Source: Nocardia sp. (lineage in GTDB: Bacteria; Actinomycetota; Actinomycetes; Mycobacteriales; Mycobacteriaceae). Taken from it: a DNA stretch of 64,000 nt. The stretch is taken from assembly GCA_014360565.1 (NCBI GenBank), contig JACIXH010000001.1, positions 62,001 through 126,000 of the forward strand. The letters run 5' to 3'. Below, in pieces: positions 42,765 through 49,925 of the stretch. A program made the translations under genes and the position numbers. Numbering within the stretch: the first letter of the stretch is position 1; every line of letters begins with the position of its first letter. Under the pieces are notes generated by a model. That model worked only from the letters and a program-made list of their open reading frames with translations, made no database searches and was not told the origin of the DNA.

Positions 42765-42841
42765 CCCTTCGGAGCACGCCGCTGGAAGAGCCACTGATCA
42801 GGCGGGGGAAAGCCCAGTAACTCTGGTCGTGCTCCGAAGGG
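42765..42841. repeat. Perfect 14-bp inverted repeat enclosing a conserved element (copy 1)
   Basis: The arms CCCTTCGGAGCACG (42765-42778) and CGTGCTCCGAAGGG (42828-42841) are perfectly complementary and enclose 49 bases. Inside is GGAAGAGCCACTGATC followed by a small GGC/GCC hairpin. A related core occurs at 49349-49385. It lies between the stop of the cutinase-like gene and the start at 42727, so it could be a terminator, a leader structure or a cis-acting transfer site. Confidence 0.55.
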
Positions 42842-42843
42842 GT

Positions 42844-44397
42844 CTAGGGGTGCGCCACCGGCGGACTTGTGGTGACTGATACCGAGTTGGTCTGCGTGGC
42901 AGGGTTTTTCGCTGTGGTGGGCGAGGGTGCTGGATGTGGATGAGTCGAAGGCGTCACGCTGGTCGAGGGCGTCGGTTGCTTCGTCGATGACGTCGTCTGG
43001 GCGGCAAGGTCGTGGGCGATCGCGGTGAACCACGCGGTGGTCGCGGCCAGTGGGGTGTCTCCGCTGGTTGTCACCGAGACGGTGCTGTAGCTGCTGCGTC
43101 GTCCGGTGGAGTTGCTGTATTGGGCGGTCGCTGAGGTCGTGTACAGGTCTTGGGGGTCGGTGATCGTGGAGGTGATCGCCTCGAACGCGTCGTTGACCCA
43201 GGTACTGATCGACTGGGGTGGCACCAGATCCACCACGGCCTCAGCGACTTTCGTGCCGAGCACCGCGACCGCGGCGGCAGGGTTGGACAGACCGACAGCG
43301 GCGAGTTCGGCGATGGTCGTGGCGGTGAAGACCTTCTGCGCCACCGACACCACGGCGTTGAAGCCGATCGTGCCGATCTTGAACAGCGCTGACAGGGCGT
43401 CGGATTCGGTGGTTGTGGTGGCAGTCGGTGAGGACGCCGCCGCGACGCGCTGGCCCAGGGTTTGGTTCGGGGCGTAGGAGAGCTGGTCCAGGCTGGTGCC
43501 GATGATGTCGTCGTTGACGACGCCGACCGCGGTGGTGAAGGCGGTGGAGGCCAGCGCTTGGGCGACGGTGGCGATCGCGGCAACCGGGTCCTTGCCTTCG
43601 GCCTGCCCGGCGATGTTGGTAACAGCGGTCAGCAGCGGGCTGCCCGACTGGACATCGCAGGTCGCATCACCGGCCACACACAGATCAGCTACACGGCCGA
43701 CCAGCGAGCCGTAGCTGGTCGGTGTAGTGCTGGCGGCGATCCCTGCCCCGGACAATCCGATGTTGGTCAGCGTGATCTTCGACACCGCGGTTCCGTCCGT
43801 GCCGGATGCAGCGGACGGGACTTCCGCTTTGTCGGTGCCGGGCAGAGCACCGGTCGCTGCTCGTCGGGAAGGGTTGGCCAGCAACGCGATCCCTGCGACC
43901 TTCTCTGCAGGCACTCGTGACATGGCCGCCCCGGACTTTTCGGCGAACACTGCTGCCGCAGCGGCGCCTTGGGCGTAGCCGGCGACCGCGATCTGGGTCG
44001 ATGGGCACTGGTCGATCATTTCGCCGGCGCGTTGCTCGATCTGATCGGCCGCTGCGGTCACCGCTGCCGGGTAGTTCGCCGTGTTCACCTCAGCGCCGAA
44101 GACGATGTAGGACCGCTCGATCGCCGCGCCCAATTTGGTGGCCAACCGTCCGAAGGCCTGGCCCAGCACCCCCGTATCGCCGGTGTCGACGGTGGTGGCG
44201 GCGCCTTCCTCACCGTTCTGCACGCCGAGCACGTACAAGGCAGGACAGGCGGAGGTTGCAGGATTGCCCGCTGTCGTCGACGGGCGAGGTGGGCTGGTGG
44301 TGGGCTCGGCCAGGGCTGGTGTCGCGCCGATGACCGTCACTGTCAGCCATGCGGCCGCGATCGCGCAGGCTCTGCGCTGAGTTGTGTTGTGGTTCAT
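42844..44397 (-). CDS. Exported cutinase-like protein lacking the catalytic Ser (pseudoenzyme)
   Basis: A 517-residue protein with a clear signal peptide (residues 1-30, ending ALAEP) and GAAAGGAAG upstream of the ATG at 44397. The fold follows the two other cutinase-like proteins here: CPALYVLGVQ, CPSTQIAVAGYAQGAAAAAV, VAGDATCD and a long helical C-terminal half, then a Thr/Ser/Pro-rich tail. The nucleophile elbow reads GYAQG (140-144), with Ala142 in place of Ser. The oxyanion segment GTGESSP is changed to NGEEGAA, and the RHxxY His of the other two is replaced (GRRSSY). It is very probably inactive as an esterase and may bind lipid or have a structural role. Confidence 0.82.
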   Translation of the reverse strand: MNHNTTQRRACAIAAAWLTVTVIGATPALAEPTTSPPRPSTTAGNPATSACPALYVLGVQNGEEGAATTVDTGDTGVLGQAFGRLATKLGAAIERSYIVFGAEVNTANYPAAVTAAADQIEQRAGEMIDQCPSTQIAVAGYAQGAAAAAVFAEKSGAAMSRVPAEKVAGIALLANPSRRAATGALPGTDKAEVPSAASGTDGTAVSKITLTNIGLSGAGIAASTTPTSYGSLVGRVADLCVAGDATCDVQSGSPLLTAVTNIAGQAEGKDPVAAIATVAQALASTAFTTAVGVVNDDIIGTSLDQLSYAPNQTLGQRVAAASSPTATTTTESDALSALFKIGTIGFNAVVSVAQKVFTATTIAELAAVGLSNPAAAVAVLGTKVAEAVVDLVPPQSISTWVNDAFEAITSTITDPQDLYTTSATAQYSNSTGRRSSYSTVSVTTSGDTPLAATTAWFTAIAHDLAAQTTSSTKQPTPSTSVTPSTHPHPAPSPTTAKNPATQTNSVSVTTSPPVAHP

Positions 44398-44474
44398 CGG
44401 ATTCGGCTTCCTTTCGGTGTCGAGCGAGTGGGCTCGGCCTGCCCGCGCCGGAGGGGGTGGCGCGGGCAGGCGCG

Positions 44475-45596
44475 TCAGTTGGTCGGGTTGGGGCCTTGAT
44501 GGCGTGGCGGTCGGGCGAATCCCGCGCGGAAGGTGGTCAACACGTCGGGGACTCCGAGGTCGGCTGCGCCGAGGTGGGTGACGTCGAATTCCGACCAGGA
44601 CACCGCGACATCGCGGGAGGTGTACTCGGCGAACAGTTCGCGTCCGGACTGGATCGGGACCAGCCCGTCGAGCAGCCCGTGGTACAGGTGGATCGGCACC
44701 AACGGTGTAAAGGTGCCCAGGGTTTCGTGGGTGAGGACGTAGTTCCAGACCGGGTCGTTCCAGGGGTCGGGGCGCTCACACCATGTCGCGAGGGGATGCA
44801 GAAACTCCACCAGCAACGTCGCCAGGTCGAGCTCGGAAGCTGCGCGGACCGCGCGCACACCGAGGTCGGTCAGTAGGTGATCGACCGGAAGGTGCGCGTA
44901 AGCCCGGCCCAGTCCGACCATGCCCGCGAACGCCAGGCCCGACCATGGTCCGCCGTCGAGGCTGTTGATCAACGCGCCGGGATCGCGGATTACCGCACCG
45001 GCCGCGACTGCCCGAAGATCGAGTTCGGGAGCGTAGGCGGGCTGAAACTCTGCGGCAGCGGCGGCAACCCGGCCGCCATCGGCGTAGCCCCAGACCGCTA
45101 CCGGACCCTCGATAGTCCCGTCGGCAGGCTGGGACCCGACAGCGCGAGCCAGGTCCAGCACCGCATGTGCACCCGCCTGCTTTGCCAGGAAATGGTGGGG
45201 TCCGGCGCCGTGGATGCCCAGTCCGATCCCGTCGGGCACCGCGACCGTCCATCCCTGCACGAGCGCGGCGGCGATACTGCTCGTGTCGGGTTCGTTGCCC
45301 TCGACCAGCAGCTGAGAGGGCGCGCACCGACCACCGAGGCCGTGAAAGGTTGGGCAGTACACCACCAGCGGGGGTTTCATCACCGCACCACCGGTCGGCG
45401 GTGCAGGCTCGAGCACGATGCCTGAGGCGGTGACCGGGATGCCAGAGCTGGTTTTGGTCGTGTAGATCACCTGCCATGCCCGCCGCAGACCGGCGATGTG
45501 GGGCACCATGACCTCGCGGGTGCGCAGGATCTTGCCCGGGGTGCCGGGCCCGATCGCGGTGTTCGCGCGGAACGCATCCGCTCCGGTGCTGGTCAT
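44475..45596 (-). CDS. Secretory-lipase-family homologue with Ala at the nucleophile position
   Basis: A 373-residue protein, ATG at 45596 overlapping the upstream stop (ATGA). It follows the LIP (secretory lipase) family: TKTSSGIPVTASGIVLEPA, a GQ-like loop, TVAVPDGIGLGIHG, then VAVWGYADGGRVAAAAAEF, YAPELDLRAVAAGA and a C-terminal PIHLYHGLLDGLVPI with the acid and a FDVTHLG His. The elbow is GYADGG (170-175), so Ala172 replaces Ser of the usual GYSQGG. There is no signal peptide although family members are usually exported. Probably non-catalytic. It is coupled to the active-looking cutinase gene. Confidence 0.75.
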   Translation of the reverse strand: MTSTGADAFRANTAIGPGTPGKILRTREVMVPHIAGLRRAWQVIYTTKTSSGIPVTASGIVLEPAPPTGGAVMKPPLVVYCPTFHGLGGRCAPSQLLVEGNEPDTSSIAAALVQGWTVAVPDGIGLGIHGAGPHHFLAKQAGAHAVLDLARAVGSQPADGTIEGPVAVWGYADGGRVAAAAAEFQPAYAPELDLRAVAAGAVIRDPGALINSLDGGPWSGLAFAGMVGLGRAYAHLPVDHLLTDLGVRAVRAASELDLATLLVEFLHPLATWCERPDPWNDPVWNYVLTHETLGTFTPLVPIHLYHGLLDGLVPIQSGRELFAEYTSRDVAVSWSEFDVTHLGAADLGVPDVLTTFRAGFARPPRHQGPNPTN

Positions 45597-46825
45597 GAGC
45601 GAGTTCCCGCGATGTCGTGGGCGAGGGCGATCATCCAGGCGATGCCTGAGTTCAACTGCCCGGTCAGGGCATAGCCGTTGTGGCGCCCGACCGTGTCGGC
45701 GAACCGCAGCCACGTTGTGGGGTTGACCAGCTCGGCGTTCTCGGCTGCGAGCTGGCCCCACGCGCCCCCGAGCTGGGCGAGCAATCTCGGCAACAGCGCC
45801 AGCGGATTCGCCATGACCGTCGCGGTGATCTCGTTCCATCGCGCTGCTGCCGCAACGGGATCCGTGACGGATGTGCGGGGGTCACCGGCATCGACCAGCC
45901 GCTGCCCCAAATCGGCCTGTGGCGCATAGTCGATACTGCCCGCGCCGACCTGAAAGTCGTTGACGATCACAGTGTTCCAGGCTTCGCCGAGCGCCTCCGA
46001 GAGCGCCGCACCGAGCGTGTTCAGCGCTGCGAGGGGGTTGGTCAGGTCCGCTTGGGCGAAGATCTGCGCACCCAAACGCAGGAGTGCGGCTTGACCTGGG
46101 GCGGAGCAGGCGAGGTCGCCGTCGCTGCAGATGTCGGCGACCCGACCGACGAGTGCGCCGTATCCGTCGTCGGTGGTGGCGATGCCCGCACCTCCCGCGG
46201 GGGCCGTGAGGACCTGCACGGTCGAGACCGCAGCTCCCGAAGTGCCGGGTGCGGGGTCGGGCACGGTCTGGCCCGGCCGCCCAGGAAAGACCGGCTCGAA
46301 CTCGCCACGATCCGGGTTGGCATACAACGCGATCCCCGCGACGCGCTCCGCCGGGACGGGCCCGTTGCCGGCGCCGACGTCGCGTGCGAAGCTCGCCATC
46401 GCTTGTGCGCCTTGGCTGTAGCCGATCCCGGCGAGCATCGTGTCCGGGCACACGTGCACGACGTGGCGGGCGGCGGAGTCGAGATTGGCCCGAGCGCCCG
46501 ACACCGAGGCCACATACGGGTCAGAGCCGCCACCGGGGACGATGCCGCCGAAACCAGCGTCGTAGCCGATATAGGCGCGTTGCACGAGAGCAGGCACCGC
46601 ACCCACCACCGGCCCGATCAGAGAACCGACCACACCCGTATCGGCGAGCGGATCTGCGGTCGGCGACGACTGGCCGGTGCCCTGCACACCGAGGATGAAC
46701 AAGGCCGGGCACCCAGTGATCGGCACCCCGACCGCAGGAGCCGCAGGTGAGAAAGCGGTGAGTACCGCCGCTCCCACCACCGCGACGACGACAGCGGCGC
46801 CACCACCTGCGGCACTCGTGGTCAT
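45593..46825 (-). CDS. Exported cutinase-family serine esterase
   Basis: A 410-residue protein with a signal peptide (about residues 1-30, Ala/Val-rich). CPALFILGVQGTGQSSP carries the oxyanion loop, GYSQG has Ser137, and ICSDGDLACS has the expected Asp. A VGRHNGY segment near the C-terminus offers a His as in the 5918 protein. The C-terminal helical region is long, the Pro-rich tail absent. Of the three cutinase-like proteins in the conjugation region and left block, this and the one at 5918 keep a full set of catalytic residues. A role in modifying the mycolate or lipid layer during transfer is inference. Confidence 0.8.
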   Translation of the reverse strand: MTTSAAGGGAAVVVAVVGAAVLTAFSPAAPAVGVPITGCPALFILGVQGTGQSSPTADPLADTGVVGSLIGPVVGAVPALVQRAYIGYDAGFGGIVPGGGSDPYVASVSGARANLDSAARHVVHVCPDTMLAGIGYSQGAQAMASFARDVGAGNGPVPAERVAGIALYANPDRGEFEPVFPGRPGQTVPDPAPGTSGAAVSTVQVLTAPAGGAGIATTDDGYGALVGRVADICSDGDLACSAPGQAALLRLGAQIFAQADLTNPLAALNTLGAALSEALGEAWNTVIVNDFQVGAGSIDYAPQADLGQRLVDAGDPRTSVTDPVAAAARWNEITATVMANPLALLPRLLAQLGGAWGQLAAENAELVNPTTWLRFADTVGRHNGYALTGQLNSGIAWMIALAHDIAGTRS

Positions 46826-47706
46826 TGACCGACTCCGACGCCCGCGCCGAACCCGGCGCCGATCGTTCCGCCGACCGCCGCGCCGACAGCACCGGCCGGT
46901 ACGCCGAGGATCGCGGCACCTGCCGCGGCGCCGGCCGCAGCGCCGAGGGCGGTGCCCGCGACTCCGCTGGTGGCCTGTCCGATGATCGGAACGGGGATCA
47001 CGATTCCTAGTGCGGCACCGGCGATCCCGCCGACCGTGCCGCCGACCAGCCCACCCACCGTCGCGCCCACCGCCGCCGCTGGGACGCCCAGCACGGCAGC
47101 TCCGGCCGCACCACCCAATCCGGCACCGCCCAGGACCGCACCGCTGACGCGATCGGAACGCCCCGCCGGGATACCGACCGAGTCCAGCGCTGTCGCGACC
47201 TGTGCCTCAGCGCCTGCGGCGGTGTTGTTGATGGTGTCGCGAACCTCCACCGGCAACCATTCCGGGCTCGGTGTCTGCCACTCCCCGATCCGGATCGCGT
47301 TCTCCGGCGGCGCGATCGGCGCGACCGGTTCGACAGGCTCGGGCAGGTGGAGCTCTTCGATTCGTACCGGCTCGACTGGTTCGGCCACGCTCGGAGCGGG
47401 CCTAGAAGGCCCGTTGCGCACCTCGGCGGGCTGTTCGTAGTACACCGGCGGCGCCGGTTCGGGCTCAGGTTCGGGAGCTGGTGGCGGCGTGGGTGTTTCG
47501 GTACCGGGTTGGGGTGGGCTGGTGACGCCACCCTGGTCTGCGACGGTGGAAACCGGGCCGTTGGCGCTGGCCGCAGCGGCGTTGCCTACCGCGACAGCTA
47601 CCGGCACCGCGGCCACCAACAGCAGGGTGCTGGCTCGACGAATACCGGGGATTCGATATCGCCCGCGAGCGACTGTTGTGCGTGCGGTCGGAGTGTTTTT
47701 GGGCAT
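46822..47706 (-). CDS. Exported Gly/Ala-rich protein with glycine-zipper repeats
   Basis: A 294-residue protein, ATG at 47706 with GAAAGG upstream. A signal peptide (about residues 20-48, ending ASANG) is followed by a Pro/Glu-rich stretch and a conserved-looking segment (AIRIGEWQTPSPEWLPVEVRD, split here for length: AIRIGEWQTP then EWLPVEVRD). The last 110 residues are glycine-zipper repeats (GAVLGGAGLGGAAGAA, VGGTVGGIAGAALG), which form membrane-inserted helices in other proteins. It resembles mycobacterial surface proteins of the same make-up. It lies between the cutinase gene and a 35-codon gene at the operon start. Confidence 0.65.
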   Translation of the reverse strand: MPKNTPTARTTVARGRYRIPGIRRASTLLLVAAVPVAVAVGNAAAASANGPVSTVADQGGVTSPPQPGTETPTPPPAPEPEPEPAPPVYYEQPAEVRNGPSRPAPSVAEPVEPVRIEELHLPEPVEPVAPIAPPENAIRIGEWQTPSPEWLPVEVRDTINNTAAGAEAQVATALDSVGIPAGRSDRVSGAVLGGAGLGGAAGAAVLGVPAAAVGATVGGLVGGTVGGIAGAALGIVIPVPIIGQATSGVAGTALGAAAGAAAGAAILGVPAGAVGAAVGGTIGAGFGAGVGVGQ

Positions 47707-47858
47707 GACCGGTGGACCCTTTCTAGTCGAAGGGTGAAGCAGAGGGTTTGTGCCGCAGCGGGATTGGATCGGCGCGCGGCGCGAGTTTCAGATCGTTGTC
47801 TGCCCGGCACCGCCGGCCGGTGTTCGACCTGGCGCGGCGGTGCCGTACGGCGAGAACG

Positions 47859-47966
47859 TCAGAGGAAGGTCAGCGCCAGGTAGAGGACCTGGTTGGCCAG
47901 GGCAGCCCCGTTGGCCAGCAGCGACAGCCCGGCGTTGATGTAGCTCACGATCACGATCGGATCCAC
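47859..47966 (-). CDS. 35-residue membrane peptide at the head of the conjugation operon
   Basis: The frame runs from a GTG at 47966, with AAAGGAAA six bases upstream, to a TGA at 47859. The product is almost entirely hydrophobic with one likely membrane helix (IVIVSYINAGLSLLANG, then AALANQVLYLALTFL). It is the first possible gene after the operator-like dyad at 48040-48080 on the minus strand. Its composition and the ribosome binding site support it, but such a short frame can occur by chance. It may be a small T4SS membrane component or a leader peptide. Confidence 0.5.
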   Translation of the reverse strand: MDPIVIVSYINAGLSLLANGAALANQVLYLALTFL

Positions 47967-48039
47967 AGGATTTCCTTTCTTGGAGGGAATTACTTTCGCT
48001 TTCCATCCAAGCCATGAAACCGACTGGGCCGCTAGAGCG

Positions 48040-48080
48040 TTAACTGATCCAGTTTGGATATATCTAAAATGATCAGTTAA
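48040..48080. promoter_or_regulatory. Nested dyad, candidate operator/promoter of the conjugation operon
   Basis: TTAACTGATC (48040-48049) and GATCAGTTAA (48071-48080) form a perfect 10-bp inverted repeat. Between them lies TTTGGATATATCTAAA, itself a near-perfect palindrome. The stretch is strikingly AT-rich for this DNA. It lies between the minus-strand operon and the divergent regulator at 48348, so it probably binds a regulator or carries the promoter. Confidence 0.55.
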
Positions 48081-48250
48081 GAAGACCCACGCCGGCGGGG
48101 CATCTACAGGACCGAAATGGGTTCATTAACACCGTGGTTACTTGGACGCCCGAACGCGTCTCGGCACCATCGAAACCTCCACTGACACCACATATTTGGC
48201 GAACGCCGCCGTACGCAATTCCGAAGCCGTCGGCAAACTTGCCGCATGAA

Positions 48251-48271
48251 AACCTGTCTGGTAGACAGGTT
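48251..48271. promoter_or_regulatory. 21-bp palindrome resembling a TetR-type operator
   Basis: AACCTGTCT-GGT-AGACAGGTT: two perfect 9-bp arms around three bases, 76 bases upstream of the regulator ATG at 48348. The CTGTCT/AGACAG form is common for TetR-family repressors. No TetR gene is present in the window. Together with the dyad at 48040 it makes the 47967-48347 interval a regulatory region without other genes. Confidence 0.5.
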
Positions 48272-48347
48272 CTCATCACCAGCAGGCAAATCTCACCTCA
48301 AACATCTCAGCCTGTGACTTACACCACTAACTCCCGGGGGGGAGACC

Positions 48348-49175
48348 ATGAAAAAGGACGATATTTCTCGGCGGTCGGATCGGACGCGGCGACGGCGTCG
48401 ACGCGATCCGACCCGACCCGATGTGTCCATTCCGGATCTCGGCACGACGTGCCGGTGGATCCGCGAAGATCTGGGTCTTACTCGTGACGAGGCGGCAGAT
48501 GTGGTCGGGTTCAGCGCGGTCCACCTAGGGCGCATCGAACGCGGCGAGCGCGAGCCGTCGCTGAGCACTCTCGAAGGAATCATTCTCGGCTACCGATCCA
48601 ACCAGGCGATGGCCACGCACCTGCACGATCTCGCCATCCCCGATATCCCACTGGCCCCGACCCACTACCTGCGTACCTACGTCCAAGCCGAGACCGCATT
48701 GGCAGTCAATCTCGAGCGCTTCCAGGCCCGAGGCATCTTGGCCGCATACATTGACCCGATGTGGAATGTGTTGTCGCGCAACGACTTGTTCGCCGATGCA
48801 CTGACCGGCATCGATGACGTTGGATCGGCACCGGTGTGGATGTTCAGCGAGCACGCCGAGACCGTCCTCGTCGATCCCGACGGCGAACGGTCCTGGGCGG
48901 TCGCGATGATGAAATCCGCGCTCGGCAGGCACCGGACTTCGGTGCAGGCAAAAGAGCTCGTAGCCGCGCTGGCCCCCAACAGTGAAGCTCAACGACTGTG
49001 GGCAGCGAGTGTGAACGTCACCCGGGGCCGCGACGCGAGGCGCTTGTTGCACGCACACGGCACCAACCACAGCGGAGTCTCCTACCAGTTGTCGCTGGCC
49101 GACAGCATCGTTGCCCAGCACATTCGACTGATCACCGCCACACCAGAGTCCGCTTGCGGGCACGAACTCGACTGA
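48348..49175 (+). CDS. XRE-family transcriptional regulator
   Basis: A 275-residue protein with ATG at 48348 and a GGGGGGGAG run upstream. After an Arg-rich N-terminal tail, residues 34-95 form an XRE helix-turn-helix (WIREDLGLTRDEAADVVGFS, then HLGRIERGEREPS). The rest, with GILAAYIDPMWNVLSRNDL, resembles the MmyB-like ligand-binding domain (IDPMWNVLSRN, then WAASVN later). It is transcribed away from the conjugation operon across two palindromes, so it probably represses that operon and itself. A hairpin terminator follows at 49188. Confidence 0.82.
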   Translation: MKKDDISRRSDRTRRRRRRDPTRPDVSIPDLGTTCRWIREDLGLTRDEAADVVGFSAVHLGRIERGEREPSLSTLEGIILGYRSNQAMATHLHDLAIPDIPLAPTHYLRTYVQAETALAVNLERFQARGILAAYIDPMWNVLSRNDLFADALTGIDDVGSAPVWMFSEHAETVLVDPDGERSWAVAMMKSALGRHRTSVQAKELVAALAPNSEAQRLWAASVNVTRGRDARRLLHAHGTNHSGVSYQLSLADSIVAQHIRLITATPESACGHELD

Positions 49176-49187
49176 TCACCAAAAACT

Positions 49188-49234
49188 CCCGGCCGGCGCA
49201 GCGGTGACAGACCCTTTCGCGCCGGTCGGGTCTT
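49188..49234 (+). terminator. Terminator of the XRE regulator gene
   Basis: CCCGGCCGGCGC (49188-49199) pairs with GCGCCGGTCGGG (49219-49230) with one G-U pair, and TCTTT follows. The loop is about 19 bases. It begins 12 bases after the stop at 49175. Confidence 0.65.
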
Positions 49235-49348
49235 TGTGAACCTTCACAGGTCGGCCTGACCCGAATACGGACAGTTAATGTTCAGCAATTTCGGGGTGTC
49301 GGCAAGAAATTGGTGGCGAACTCCGCGAAAGTCGTGTTTCCTTGTAGT

Positions 49349-49385
49349 TGGAAGAGCCATTGATCGGGCAGAAATGATGCCCGAT
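49349..49385. repeat. Conserved non-coding element, copy 2, with hairpin
   Basis: TTGGAAGAGCCATTGATC is followed by ATCGGGCA-GAAATGA-TGCCCGAT, an 8-bp hairpin with seven-base loop (49363-49385; the two overlap). The core GGAAGAGCCAYTGATC is also found at 42784-42799, there followed by a GGC/GCC hairpin. The 49235-49676 interval otherwise shows no supported gene; it contains the promoter region of the first excisionase-integrase unit. Confidence 0.5.
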
Positions 49386-49676
49386 GAAATTTCACTCGAC
49401 ACCCGTCCCGCCCTGTGGGCGTGACCATTCTCCGGCGGCGTCATCGCACGCCACCATCGCCGATCGCCGGTGGCCTCGCAATGCCCGAAGTGAGTCTGGC
49501 CCTTGCTATGACCCGACCTCTGCCGGGCCATATTCACACGATTTCTCACGCCGCCTTCGTCGCCGACCTCGCGCGAAGGCAGGTCCGCTTCTCGGCAATT
49601 TCGGCCCGCCTCTAGTGCGCGGCGCCCGACAGAGCGCATACGGAAATCCGTGCCGACCACGACCGGAGGCACGCCG

Positions 49677-49925
49677 GTGAGCGATGAACCCGTAACCCCG
49701 CCTCCACCGCCGCTTCGCCGGTGGGTCAACACCCGATCCGCAGCGGCTCATATCGGCATCCATCCCGAAGTGCTGCGCCGGTGGGCCCGCCAACCAGGCA
49801 AGCACACCTGGCTACCCAAACCCATCCGAGTCGGAAAAGAATTCCGGTGGGACATCGACGCACTCGAAACCGCCTTGGCGGACCTGGACGACCAAACACA
49901 GGAGAACAACGATGACGCGCGGTAG
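49677..49925 (+). CDS. Excisionase-like HTH protein, module 1
   Basis: An 82-residue protein started at the GTG at 49677 (GGAGG seven bases upstream); the same length results for its homologue at 53767. It has a winged/MerR-like helix: AAAHIGIHPEVLRRWARQPG and a basic wing (KPIRVGKEFRWDIDALE). It overlaps the integrase start by 14 bases, exactly as in module 2. Such small proteins direct excision by bending DNA at the att arms. It differs from its partner mainly in the N-terminal Pro-rich stretch. Confidence 0.8.
   Translation: MSDEPVTPPPPPLRRWVNTRSAAAHIGIHPEVLRRWARQPGKHTWLPKPIRVGKEFRWDIDALETALADLDDQTQENNDDAR

Noticed and set aside
49244-49732. 162-codon minus-strand frame upstream of the first excisionase gene
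   Set aside because: It runs over the terminator side, the conserved hairpin element and the start of the excisionase gene; product shows no fold or family.
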